Below, piece after piece: positions 39,245 through 46,843 of a stretch of DNA of 64,000 nt. Numbering within the stretch: position 1 is the first letter of the stretch; every line of letters begins with the position of its first letter. The position numbers and the translations under genes are program-made. Origin of the DNA: an uncultured Clostridia bacterium. Its GTDB lineage: Bacteria > Bacillota > Clostridia > Christensenellales > Borkfalkiaceae. The notes below the pieces were generated by a model that was given only the letters and a program-made list of their open reading frames with translations, ran no database searches and was not told the origin of the DNA. Location: contig CALWCE010000002.1 of the NCBI GenBank assembly GCA_944376295.1, positions 62,001 to 126,000 of the forward strand. Direction: 5' to 3'.

Positions 39245-40258
39245 ATGGAATTTTCTGTGGAAGGAGCGCTCGTCTGCGGCGGGGCGCCCGCGGCGCGCGT
39301 GCGGCGGGAGACGGAGGTGTTCCTCGAAGAGAAGGCGCATGAAAAACGGAGGACGCACCCCCTCTTTTATGCCCTTTGCTGCGGAGGGATATCCCTGTTC
39401 TGTCTGTTCGGCTTCTTCGGCGCGCCCCTGTTCCCCTATTCCGCCGCCGCGATGGCAGCCGCGGGAAGGGATACGATGATGGGAAGCTCGCTCTTCGGCA
39501 TGACGGCGGAGCTCCTGCGCGGGAGCCTGCCCGCCGCGGACAGCGCCTATCGCCTGCTGCTGCAGCTCTGTCTTTTGGCTGCCGCCGCCTCTTCCGCGGT
39601 CGCCCTCGCCTGCGCCGCCCTCGCGTTCGCCGCGGGGCGCACGGCAAGAAGGCTTGCCGCCCTCTCTTCCACGCTCAACCTCCTCACCTTCGGAACGCTC
39701 TCTGCGCTCGTTTTGCTGGGCGCGGAGACGGGAAGGGCGGCGCTCCCCATAGACGCGCTTATCGCCTTTTTTGGAACGCTCTTCATCCGCGTCCTCTGCG
39801 TGCTCACCCACAGGCGGGGAAGGGGGCTCGGGAACGCAGTCCTTCTCCTGCTTGCGGCGGCGGCGTTTACGGGGCTCTGCCTGCCCGCCTCCCCCTTAAA
39901 GCGCGAACTTATGGCGGCACTCGGCGCGGGAGCATCGCTTTCCGACCTCCGCCGCACCGCGTTTGCCGCGCTCTTCGGGGTGACCTCGGCAAATCTGATC
40001 CTCGGCATCCTGCGGCTGGGCGCAGGGCGGGGATTCGCCTTCGACCTCCTCCGCTTCCTGCTGCAATGCGCGGCGGCGGGGGCGGCGGCAGCCGTCTGTG
40101 CGGCGGAGGAGATGAACTTCTCCGTCTTTGCGGAAGCCCCCCTTCCCGCCCTGCTCGTTGCCGCTGCGGCGCTCCTCGGGCTCGTCCTCTCGGCAGCGCT
40201 CTATGCCGTCCGCGCCGCGCAGATCAAACGCCCGCCTGCCTCCTGCCCTCAGACATGA
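39245..40258 (+). CDS. Hypothetical polytopic membrane protein
   Basis: A 337-residue protein with a soluble N-terminus of about 40 residues and about eight hydrophobic helices, very rich in Ala and Leu. Arg/Lys clusters between helices (AGRTARR, THRRGRG) suggest a cytoplasmic N-terminus. AGGAGG sits upstream of the ATG; an extended -10 (TGCTATAAT, ending 39211) lies 33 bp before it with no good -35. No transport or enzyme motif recognised. Confidence 0.7.
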   Translation: MEFSVEGALVCGGAPAARVRRETEVFLEEKAHEKRRTHPLFYALCCGGISLFCLFGFFGAPLFPYSAAAMAAAGRDTMMGSSLFGMTAELLRGSLPAADSAYRLLLQLCLLAAAASSAVALACAALAFAAGRTARRLAALSSTLNLLTFGTLSALVLLGAETGRAALPIDALIAFFGTLFIRVLCVLTHRRGRGLGNAVLLLLAAAAFTGLCLPASPLKRELMAALGAGASLSDLRRTAFAALFGVTSANLILGILRLGAGRGFAFDLLRFLLQCAAAGAAAAVCAAEEMNFSVFAEAPLPALLVAAAALLGLVLSAALYAVRAAQIKRPPASCPQT

Positions 40259-40291
40259 AAACACCCCCGCTTCAGATAAGCGGGGGTGTTT
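40257..40291. terminator. Bidirectional terminator between convergent genes
   Basis: ACACCCCCGCTT (40261-40272) and AAGCGGGGGTGT (40278-40289) form a perfect 12-bp stem flanked by AAAA and TTTC. It serves the membrane-protein gene from the left and the sigma module from the right, overlapping the last codons of the latter. Confidence 0.8.
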
Positions 40292-40652
40292 CATAGCATT
40301 TGAGATAGACGGTGATGCCGTCCTGTTCGGAATACTCGCGGCGGAAGCAGACGGCGTCGACGAGGAAGAGCCCGCGGCCGCATTCGTCGCTCACCGAAGA
40401 ACAGCGGCTCACCCGGGGCGGGCAGAAGGAGTTTTCCCCCCGCACGCAGAACAGGAGCTCGTCCCCCTTTCTCTCCGCACGGAAAAATGCCCTGCCGCCG
40501 CCGTGGCGCAGCACGTTGATGACGAGCTCGTTGACGACGAGCTTGCTGTCGAACACGACGCCTTCGGGGATATTTTCCTTCAGAAGGCGCGCGCACATCG
40601 TATCGAGCGCCGCTTGCAGCGCGGCGTGATCGCCGATCTCGAAGTACATCAT
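40272..40652 (-). CDS. HATPase-type anti-sigma factor kinase, second of the module
   Basis: A 126-residue GHKL-fold protein of the SpoIIAB/RsbW kind. The N-box is intact (KLVVNELVINVLRHGG, about residues 37-52) and a G2-like ECGRGLFLVD lies near 93, though the DxG of the G1 box is not evident. It is the last gene of STAS-ATPase-sigma-ATPase, overlapping the sigma stop by 4 bp. It would hold the sigma factor inactive or phosphorylate the STAS protein. Confidence 0.82.
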   Translation of the reverse strand: MMYFEIGDHAALQAALDTMCARLLKENIPEGVVFDSKLVVNELVINVLRHGGGRAFFRAERKGDELLFCVRGENSFCPPRVSRCSSVSDECGRGLFLVDAVCFRREYSEQDGITVYLKCYETPPLI

Positions 40653-41383
40653 TCTGCCATCCCCTGTTTGAGATCTTCTTTGAGTTTTTGCAGGATCTTG
40701 CGCTCCATGCGCGAGACATACATCTGCGAAACGTTCATCCTTCTCGCCGTCTCCGCCTGCGAGAGCTCCTGCCCGAAGCGGTAAGAGACGAGCTGCTTTT
40801 CGGGCTCGCTCAGAAGGGAGAGCGCGCGGCGGACGGCGTCGTTTTGTTCGATGCGCTCGAACGCGTCTTCCCCTGCGGGAAGCACGTCGTAAAAGCTTGC
40901 GCCCTCCTCGCCGTCTTCGCCGTCGGCGGGGCGGTCCAGCGAGACGACGCTGCCCGCTTCCATGCAGCTTAAAACTTCTTCTTCGGGAACGCCCAGCTTT
41001 TCGGCGATCTCCTTTGCGGTGGGGCTCTTGCCGTTTTGAAGGGTGAGCTCCTCTTCCGCTTTCTTGACGCCCGCCCTCAGCTCCGCCACGCGGCGGGGCA
41101 GATGGATGAGGCGGGAACGGTCGCGGAAGTAGTTCTTGATCTCCCCCGTGATGGTGGGCGTGATGAAGGTGGAAAATTTGAGCCCCTTCGTCTCGTCGAA
41201 GCGGTCGATGCCTTTGAGGAGCGCCAGCGAGGCGACCTGAAAGAGATCGTCGTACTCCACGCCCCGCCCCACGAACTTCTTTGCGATCATGGAGGCGATG
41301 AAGAGGTACTTTTCGGCGATCTCGTTCCGAAGCTTGATATCGTGCGTCTTCTTATATTCCTGAAAAAGCTGTGTTTCGTCCAT
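40649..41383 (-). CDS. RNA polymerase sigma factor, SigB/SigF/SigG family
   Basis: A 244-residue sigma-70 group 3 factor. Region 2 reads LFIASMIAKKFVGRGVEYDD then LFQVASLALLKGIDRFDE and FSTFITPTITGEIKNYFRDR, region 3 has the IHLPRRVAELR motif, and region 4.2 ends the protein (SQAETARRMNVSQMYVSRMERKIL). The STAS and GHKL neighbours show partner-switching control. Which regulon it serves (stress as SigB, or forespore as SigF) cannot be decided from sequence alone; sequence and a SigB/F-like promoter upstream (42137-42163) support autoregulation. The start overlaps the preceding stop by 1 bp. Confidence 0.9.
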   Translation of the reverse strand: MDETQLFQEYKKTHDIKLRNEIAEKYLFIASMIAKKFVGRGVEYDDLFQVASLALLKGIDRFDETKGLKFSTFITPTITGEIKNYFRDRSRLIHLPRRVAELRAGVKKAEEELTLQNGKSPTAKEIAEKLGVPEEEVLSCMEAGSVVSLDRPADGEDGEEGASFYDVLPAGEDAFERIEQNDAVRRALSLLSEPEKQLVSYRFGQELSQAETARRMNVSQMYVSRMERKILQKLKEDLKQGMAE

Positions 41384-41748
41384 CACTTGTGACCAAACCC
41401 GAAGGAGACGGATGTGACGCCCTGCCCCGACCGCTCCATTTTGAGATCTTCCACAAGCGCCTCGAGAAGCGCCACCGAGATCTCCTCTTCCATCGAAGAG
41501 CCTGCTTCGCCGCCGCCCTCTTCGCCCTCGGCAAGGACGCGAAGGTCCTCCCCGCGCGTGAAGACGAGGCGCGCCGACAAAAAGCCCGCGTGCTTTAAAA
41601 GGAGCAAACTTTCGGTGACGCACACCTTGCAGTCCTCGCTCTCCTCGAGCCCGAGCCCCGCAAGGGAACAGACGCCGCCCGTTAAGAGCCGCACGGTCGT
41701 CAGAAGTTCGCTTTGAAGGGGTAGTTTCAAGTCGATGAGGGCGTTCAT
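41383..41748 (-). CDS. Degenerate GHKL-fold anti-sigma-type protein
   Basis: A 121-residue protein between the STAS and sigma genes, the place of spoIIAB/rsbW. The helix EDCKVCVTESLLLLKHAGF corresponds to the N-box, but the Mg-binding Asn is replaced by Leu and no G1 or G2 glycine box is visible; the loop is an acidic Gly-rich insert (EGEEGGGEAGSS). It probably binds its partners without ATP. Starts overlap the STAS stop (ATGA). Confidence 0.7.
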   Translation of the reverse strand: MNALIDLKLPLQSELLTTVRLLTGGVCSLAGLGLEESEDCKVCVTESLLLLKHAGFLSARLVFTRGEDLRVLAEGEEGGGEAGSSMEEEISVALLEALVEDLKMERSGQGVTSVSFGFGHK

Positions 41749-42053
41749 GATGCGATCTCCATGATGGTGTCGAGCGCGCAGATGACGAAGAGCTTTCTGA
41801 TGTGGGCGTTGAGGCCCGAAAGCTTCATCTTGTGCCCGTCCGTTCTGACGTGCTTCAAGATCTTGACGAAGGTGCCGAGCGTCGTCGAATCGATGAATTC
41901 GAGCCCCGAACATTCGAACGTGATGTCGCCCGGGGCGCTGTCGTAAGCGGCGATGACTTCCGCGCCGAATTCTTCGGCGTTGCCCGAATCGATCGTCCCC
42001 GAAAGGGCGATGCAGATCTCGGGCGTGGTGGCTAAGACCTGAACTTCTTTCAT
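41745..42053 (-). CDS. STAS-domain anti-anti-sigma factor
   Basis: A 102-residue STAS protein like SpoIIAA/RsbV. It has the family pattern IALSGTIDSGNAEEF and GLEFIDSTTLGTFVKILKHV (about residues 49-68), where the phosphorylatable residue is Ser or Thr in IDSTT (the SpoIIAA Ser58 position is Thr). First gene of the four-gene operon; GGAGG precedes the ATG at 42053. Confidence 0.88.
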   Translation of the reverse strand: MKEVQVLATTPEICIALSGTIDSGNAEEFGAEVIAAYDSAPGDITFECSGLEFIDSTTLGTFVKILKHVRTDGHKMKLSGLNAHIRKLFVICALDTIMEIAS

Positions 42054-42136
42054 GCTGTCCTCCGCGCCCTTTGGGGCGCTCACCGCGCCGCCCGCAAACG
42101 AGAGGCGCGTATTTTTTACGTTCTCTTATGATAAAT

Positions 42137-42163
42137 ATACCCGCATTCGGGGGGAGATGAAAC
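42137..42163 (-). promoter_or_regulatory. Sigma-B/F-like promoter of the partner-switching operon
   Basis: GTTTCA (42158-42163), 15 bp, GGGTAT (42137-42142) on the minus strand, close to the SigB consensus GTTTAA-N14-GGGTAT, about 84 bp before the STAS gene. No sigma-A promoter is seen there. Confidence 0.5.
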
Positions 42164-42165
42164 GC

Positions 42166-42945
42166 TCAGAGGAGCGCATTGACGTCGGGAAGGACGAGCG
42201 TGGGCTCGTCGGGGTAGTTTTTCCGCGTTTCTTCCGTCGTTTCGCCGCTCAAAACGAGTACGGTGTGCATAGAGCAGTTGTTGCCGAAGCGGATGTCGGT
42301 ATGCAGGCGATCCCCCACCATGCACATGCGGGTGCGGGGGATGTGCAGACGGCGTTCTAAGCTTTCCCCCATCACCGTATTGGGCTTGCCCACGACAAGA
42401 TCGGGCCGCCGCCCCGAGGAGGCGTAAAACAGCTCCAAAAAGGAGCCGACGTCGGGCATGGGGACATCCTTTGTGGGGCAGACGGCATCGGGATGGGTGG
42501 CGATGAAGCATGCTCCCCCCGCCAGAAACTCGTTGAAGCGCTTGAGCTTTGCAAAGGTGAGGCTCGTATCGTAGGCGAGGATGACGAGATCGGGCTTATC
42601 CTCCACAAGCGGCACGGTGCGGGCAAATTCTTCCTTCACCGCGTCCGTCGCAAGGAGGTAGACCCTTTTCCCCGCAAAATGCGCCGAAATGTGCTCCGCC
42701 GCCGCCATCGCCGAAGTATAGATGAGATCGCCCTCCCCCAAAATGCCGATGCGGGAAAGCTTTTTGCGGTACTCCTCTTCCGTCTTCGAGGAATTGTTGG
42801 TGACGAAGACGACGTGCTTTTTGAGGGCGCGGAGGCGGGCGAGCGTCCCCTTGACGTCGCCGATGGGCGTCTCGTCGAGATAGACGGTGCCGTCGAGGTC
42901 GAAGAGGAAGGCGTCGGTGCTGTCGAGCAGTTGTTCTTTTGTCAT
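42166..42945 (-). CDS. HAD-IIA family sugar phosphatase (NagD-like)
   Basis: A 259-residue HAD phosphatase. Motif I DAFLFDLDGTVYLDETPIGD (about residues 11-30), motif II FVTNNSSKTEEEY, Lys in VVGKPNTVMGE and motif IV CMVGDRLHTDIRFG are all intact; the C2 cap between II and III defines the NagD/AraL/Pho13 type. Substrate unknown. AAGGAG precedes the ATG at 42945. It follows the 43007 gene by 61 bp. Confidence 0.88.
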   Translation of the reverse strand: MTKEQLLDSTDAFLFDLDGTVYLDETPIGDVKGTLARLRALKKHVVFVTNNSSKTEEEYRKKLSRIGILGEGDLIYTSAMAAAEHISAHFAGKRVYLLATDAVKEEFARTVPLVEDKPDLVILAYDTSLTFAKLKRFNEFLAGGACFIATHPDAVCPTKDVPMPDVGSFLELFYASSGRRPDLVVGKPNTVMGESLERRLHIPRTRMCMVGDRLHTDIRFGNNCSMHTVLVLSGETTEETRKNYPDEPTLVLPDVNALL

Positions 42946-43006
42946 AGAGGCTCCTTCGTGACGTTGGATATGAGATGCGGACGGAGCGTCGGAAGCTGCG
43001 TCCGTC

Positions 43007-44071
43007 TCAGTCAAAGTCCAAAAGCCCGAAATCGCGGATGAGGGCGGAGAGCCCGCGCGGGGCAAATTCGGGCAGATACCGGAGGCGGAAGGTGTTCCCG
43101 CCGCGCAGAGACACGGGCACAGCGGAAAGCGACGAGACGCGCTCCGCTTGCCTTTTGCGCGCTGTTAACAGCTCCTTTGCTTCCCGTGCGAAGCCGCCGC
43201 GGACGCGTTCGAGCGTGAGGGCGCGGAGGGCGTACTCTTCGGGCGTGGGAACGCGGGCGCAGAGCGGGGTGCCCGCATGAAGAGCACGGCGCGCGTAGTC
43301 GGGAACGAAGGCGCGTCGGGGCATGCCTTTCTCGAAAAACGCCGCATAGAGCGCCAAAAGCTGCACATACGCCCGCCAATGGGGCGTTATTTCGCCGTCC
43401 TTTTTCAGGAGCGCGGCGAGCGTGAAGCCCTCCCCTTCGCGGAGGGCGGAAGGCAGAGCGTAAGCGGCGCGGAGGACGCACTCGAAGCTTGCTTCGAACG
43501 CGGGGACTTCGGGGCGGGGCTCCCCCATCCCGAACGCCGCGAGCGCGCGCCCTTCGAAACAAGCAAGGCGGGCAAGCAGGAGCGAGGCATATGCTTCGCC
43601 GAGGGTGGGCATGAGCAGCGCTTCGTCGCAGCAGACTGAGGCGGGCGCAAGGCGGTGAAGGGCGGTCTTCCCGCCGAGGGTGATATATGCCTCCGCTTCC
43701 GCCGCCCCGCGCAAAGATGCGTCGGCGGGAAAGAGCACGCAGGGGATGCGGCGCACCTCGGCAAAACAGCGGGCGGCAGTGAGCACCCGTTCTCCGCCCG
43801 CCGCAAGGATGCAGGCAACGCCCTCGGGCAGGGAAAAGAGAGGGAGCGCGTCCTCCTCCAGGACGAAGGAGACGGCGCGCGGGGAGAGCGCAAAGCCCCG
43901 AAAGAGCGCGACGCGTTCGGGATCGCTCACAAGCGCGAGCTTTCCGCCGGGAAAGCGGGAAAACTGCGCTTCCGCCCTCTCCCGAACGGTAGAAAACAAA
44001 AGCTCATTTTCGCCGTCTGCGACGCCCGAAGGCGCGTTTCTCTTTGGTACGGACGCAGAAATGAGCTGCAT
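43007..44071 (-). CDS. Divergent dehydrogenase-like protein (glycerol-1-phosphate dehydrogenase/DHQS fold)
   Basis: A 354-residue protein with no obvious close family. Segments match the iron-ADH/3-dehydroquinate-synthase fold in order: LALVSDPERVALF, CILAAGGERVLTAARCFAEV (the GGG..D..K region, with the usual Asp lost), IPCVLFPADASLRGAAEAEA (the PT..S.D region) and LAPASVCCDEALLMPTLGEA. Metal-binding His residues are not apparent, so the protein may be catalytically inactive. It starts 13 bp after hisC and is probably co-transcribed. Confidence 0.5.
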   Translation of the reverse strand: MQLISASVPKRNAPSGVADGENELLFSTVRERAEAQFSRFPGGKLALVSDPERVALFRGFALSPRAVSFVLEEDALPLFSLPEGVACILAAGGERVLTAARCFAEVRRIPCVLFPADASLRGAAEAEAYITLGGKTALHRLAPASVCCDEALLMPTLGEAYASLLLARLACFEGRALAAFGMGEPRPEVPAFEASFECVLRAAYALPSALREGEGFTLAALLKKDGEITPHWRAYVQLLALYAAFFEKGMPRRAFVPDYARRALHAGTPLCARVPTPEEYALRALTLERVRGGFAREAKELLTARKRQAERVSSLSAVPVSLRGGNTFRLRYLPEFAPRGLSALIRDFGLLDFD

Positions 44072-44084
44072 ACGGGGATACTCC

Positions 44085-45146
44085 CTATATTAAGATTTTT
44101 TTGAGTTTTGCAAGCAGCACGTCGTTTTGTTCGGGCGTGCCGATCGTGATGCGCACAAAATCGCGGAGGATGGGCTTCTCCCAATAGCGCACGAGGACCC
44201 CCTCCTCTTTCAGGGCGCGGTAAAGTTCGCCGCCGCTTTTCTTTGCCCTTCCCGCAAAGAGGAAGTTGGCGCCCGATCCGGGGACGGTGAAGCCGAGGGA
44301 AAGCAGCGCTTCGCGGAGACGGGTGCGTTCCTCTTTGACGAGCGCCGCCGTCTTGTCGCGGTAGTCCTTGTCTTCCACCGCCGCAGTGCACACCGCCTGT
44401 GCGACGGCGTCCACGGGATAGGAATTGAAGCAGTCCTTCATGCGGAAGAGACCGCCGATGAGCGCCTCGTCCCCTACGGCGTAGCCGCAGCGGATGCCCG
44501 CCAAAGAATAGCTCTTGGAAAACGTCTTGACGACGAGCAGGTTCTTGTATTTCTTCGTGAGCGGCACGGCGGACTGCCCGTAAAAGTCCATGTACGCCTC
44601 GTCGGCGATGACGACGCGGTCCCCGACCGAGGCGACGAAGTCTTCCACCGTGGAAAGGGGCAGGGCGATGCCCGTCGGCGCGTTGGGGTTGCAGAGATAA
44701 TACCCCGCGCAGTCGGCGGCCCGCATTGCCGCTAAGTCGAAGGAAAAGTCGGCTTTTAAGGGCACAATGTGCGTCTTCACGCCGAAAAAGGCGGCGAAGA
44801 CTTCGTAAAAGCTGTAAGTAAGGTCTGCAAAGCAGGCGGGCTTCCCCCCCTCGTCGAAGAAAGCGGGAAAGGAGAGCGCCAGCACTTCGTCCGACCCGTT
44901 GCCGCAGAAGACGTTGCCCTCTTCCACCCCTTCCGCACGGGCGATGGCGGCGCGGAGGCCGTCCGCATCGGGGCGGGGATAGAGGCGGAGCTTTTCCGCC
45001 TCGAAGGCGCGGAGCACTTCTTTAACGCGCGGCGAGGGCGGATAAGGGTTTTCGTTGGTGTTGAGCTTGACGTACTGCTTATCGGCAGGCTGTTCGCCCG
45101 CCGTATAGGGCGCGATGGCTTGCGCCCGCAGGCTCAAAAAGTTCAT
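44085..45146 (-). CDS. hisC: Histidinol-phosphate aminotransferase
   Basis: PLP aminotransferase of histidine synthesis; the 353-residue length fits. Motifs: LNTNENPYPPSP (28-39), GNGSDEVLALSF (about 82), YYLCNPNAPTGIALP (about 150), the PLP Lys in VVKTFSKSYSLAGIRCGYAVG (about 213) and the terminal VRITIGTPEQND. No other his genes are nearby; paralogues of HisC act on other aromatic or phosphonate substrates, so the exact substrate is not proven. AAGGAGG precedes the ATG; the gene sits 12 bp after the metal transporter gene. Confidence 0.88.
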   Translation of the reverse strand: MNFLSLRAQAIAPYTAGEQPADKQYVKLNTNENPYPPSPRVKEVLRAFEAEKLRLYPRPDADGLRAAIARAEGVEEGNVFCGNGSDEVLALSFPAFFDEGGKPACFADLTYSFYEVFAAFFGVKTHIVPLKADFSFDLAAMRAADCAGYYLCNPNAPTGIALPLSTVEDFVASVGDRVVIADEAYMDFYGQSAVPLTKKYKNLLVVKTFSKSYSLAGIRCGYAVGDEALIGGLFRMKDCFNSYPVDAVAQAVCTAAVEDKDYRDKTAALVKEERTRLREALLSLGFTVPGSGANFLFAGRAKKSGGELYRALKEEGVLVRYWEKPILRDFVRITIGTPEQNDVLLAKLKKILI

Positions 45147-45158
45147 GGCATGACCTCC

Positions 45159-46145
45159 TTAAAAGAGCAGCATGAGGGCGTTGCCCGCATACCCGACGAC
45201 GATGCCGAGCGCGGTGAGAGCGCCGAGGACCGCCAGGTTGCGCTTCCATGCCCTGGCGTTTTGGAAGAGCACCAGAATGCCGAGCCCCGTGTTGGTGACG
45301 AGCCCCGCAAGGCAGCTCGCAAGGGTGAGGCCGCCCACCGCGTACGTTTCGGCGAGGACGACGCTCGAAGCGCAGTTGGGCACCAGCCCGACAAGGACGG
45401 CGACGAGGGGCTGGAACCAATAGCCCGCGCCCTCCAGAAAGCCGACGACGCGCTCCTCCCCCACGAGGAAAAAGAGGGTGCCGAAGGCGAAGTTGACGAC
45501 AAGGATGGCTGCCGCCACTTGCAGCGCGTGCAGAAGAGGCGAGAGGAAATAGAGCGTCAGCGCCCCTTCGTGCTTGTGTTCGCAGACATGGAATTCTTCG
45601 TGATCGCGATCGTGCTCATGGTCATGATGTTCATGTTCGTGCTCATGACCATGATGTTCATGAGCGTGATCGTGCTCGTGGGCGGGCAGAGGAGAAAGCG
45701 GTTGCGCTTTCCCGCGCAGGAAAAGATCTGCAAGATACCCCGCCGCAACGGCGAGCACGAGCTTGACGGCGACGATGACGCCGACGGAGAGAAGCTTTTG
45801 CTGCCAGGAAAGCTCTGCAAGCGCGAGAACGAGCAGGGCTTCGTCGTTGGTCGCAATGAACACGGCAAGGAGGGTGCCGAGGGTGATGAGGCCGCGTTCG
45901 AAGAGCTTGCCCGCCATCACCGAGAAGCCGCACAAGGGGATGAGGCCCGTCGCGCCCCCGATGAGGGGCGCCGCCTTGCCCGAGAGCGCGCGCGAAGGCG
46001 CCCCCACCCGCGTGCGGTGCTCCAACAGTTCGATGAGCACATAGAGCACGAACAGGAAGGGCAGCATCTTGAGCGTATCGAGAAGGGCATCCAGGACGAC
46101 GTCGAGCAAAGTGCGGGCCTCCGTGCGTTTTTTGGGGAGCGGCAC
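45159..46145 (-). CDS. Putative manganese/arsenic-type efflux permease with His-rich loop
   Basis: A 328-residue membrane protein with about ten helices in two related halves (LIGGATGLIPLCGFSVMAGK and VAVLVGLVPNCASSVVLAET share the GLxPxCxxS motif). Between them lies a cytoplasmic loop packed with about 20 His plus Asp and Glu (45570-45700). The layout is that of clostridial proteins annotated as putative manganese transporter or arsenic efflux protein. I use the GTG at 46145 because the in-frame ATG at 46205 lies upstream of the promoter's start point. It heads the operon with hisC. Confidence 0.8.
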   Translation of the reverse strand: MPLPKKRTEARTLLDVVLDALLDTLKMLPFLFVLYVLIELLEHRTRVGAPSRALSGKAAPLIGGATGLIPLCGFSVMAGKLFERGLITLGTLLAVFIATNDEALLVLALAELSWQQKLLSVGVIVAVKLVLAVAAGYLADLFLRGKAQPLSPLPAHEHDHAHEHHGHEHEHEHHDHEHDRDHEEFHVCEHKHEGALTLYFLSPLLHALQVAAAILVVNFAFGTLFFLVGEERVVGFLEGAGYWFQPLVAVLVGLVPNCASSVVLAETYAVGGLTLASCLAGLVTNTGLGILVLFQNARAWKRNLAVLGALTALGIVVGYAGNALMLLF

Positions 46146-46163
46146 GCCCCCGTGACGAGAGAA

Positions 46164-46192
46164 AGTATATCTCTTTTGCGGCAGTTTGTCAA
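46164..46192 (-). promoter_or_regulatory. Sigma-A promoter of the metal transporter-hisC operon
   Basis: TTGACA (46187-46192) and TATACT (46164-46169), 17-bp spacer. AAAGAGATATACTTTCTCTC around the -10 forms an imperfect palindrome that could be a metalloregulator site. Confidence 0.7.
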
Positions 46193-46295
46193 TTTTTTCG
46201 CGCACGGTGCGGGAAATTGAGGCGGACAGAACGGCGCACCCCGTCGAAAAACCGCCCGCAGGCGCCTCTCTCTGTTTTTCCCATCAAATAATCAT

Positions 46296-46452
46296 CCACC
46301 GGCATAGCCGGTGGTTTTCATTTTACTTCGCCTGCGGCTCGTGCCGCCATAGGCGGGGCGGGCTGTAAGCCCTCATATTACTGGCAGCGCGCAAGTCGCG
46401 CCTGTGACGACCTGGCAGTCACGCATTTGTTACTTGTCACCCGTAAACGGGT
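46296..46452 (+). ncRNA. Solitary HEARO / IscB omega-RNA-like element
   Basis: Within 157 bp there are six ordered hairpins: CCACCGGC/GCCGGTGG (46296-46314), a nested CGCCT/AGGCG with GCGGC/GCCGC inside (46329-46355), GGGCT/AGCCC with loop GTA (46360-46372), GCGCG/CGCGC (46387-46401), GTGAC/GTCAC (46404-46422) and ACCCG/CGGGT (46439-46452). The order and the TTACTTCGCC...GGCGGGGCGGGCTGTAAGCC block match my memory of HEARO RNAs, the omega RNAs of IscB elements. No IscB or TnpB gene is adjacent, so it would be a solitary copy. Confidence 0.6.
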
Positions 46453-46454
46453 CT

Positions 46455-46740
46455 CATATCTTCCCCTCTCTCCCCTCCCCCTTGCACAGGGGAGGGGTCT
46501 ACGATTGAAAAAAGCAGACGGAAGGGTTGTCATGCCCTCGCGGTGCCATAGGCTCCCTTGTGTAAAGGGAGCTGTCACGAAGTGACTGAGGGATTGTTCC
46601 CTGCTTTTTGACAATCCCCCCTTACTCCCCCCGAATAGGGCTCCCACAAAAATGCACAGCATTTTTGTGGGACAGTCGCAAGGGGGGCGAAATATAGAGA
46701 TGGCCTCGCTACACACTTCTCTCCCCCCAATTCAATTCTG
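46455..46740. repeat. Dispersed repeat copy next to the omega-RNA-like element
   Basis: Contains the CTCCCCTCCCCCTTGCACAG block (46469-46488), GGGAGCTGTCACGAAGTGACTG (46566-46587, reverse complement of the module at 2.88 kb), a TTTTTGACAATCCCCCCTTA stretch and the hairpin CCCACAAAAATGC/GCATTTTTGTGGG (46646-46671). No gene is supported between 46146 and 46843. Confidence 0.75.
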
Positions 46741-46795
46741 CTCATCGGCAAAGCCTCTCTTGAACCCCGCGACTATCGCGGGGTTTTCGTTTATA

Positions 46796-46827
46796 CAAAA
46801 AGGCGCGCGGCTTTTTTGCCGCGCGCC
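46796..46827 (-). terminator. Terminator of pgi
   Basis: GGCGCGCGGC/GCCGCGCGCC stem followed on the minus strand by TTTTTG, 17 bp past the pgi stop. A second hairpin CCCCGCGA/TCGCGGGG lies at about 46757-46775. Confidence 0.8.
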
Positions 46828-46843
46828 CCGCGATCTGTTTTGT

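Noticed and set aside
40272..42053. Naming the module spoIIAA-spoIIAB-sigF outright.
   Set aside because: The gene order has an extra ATPase-fold gene, the second gene lacks the SpoIIAB N-box Asn, and the promoter looks SigB/F-like, so SigB-type stress control is equally possible.
46157..46205. ATG at 46205 as start of the metal transporter.
   Set aside because: It lies upstream of the predicted transcription start of the promoter at 46164-46192 and adds 20 residues not typical of a transporter N-terminus.
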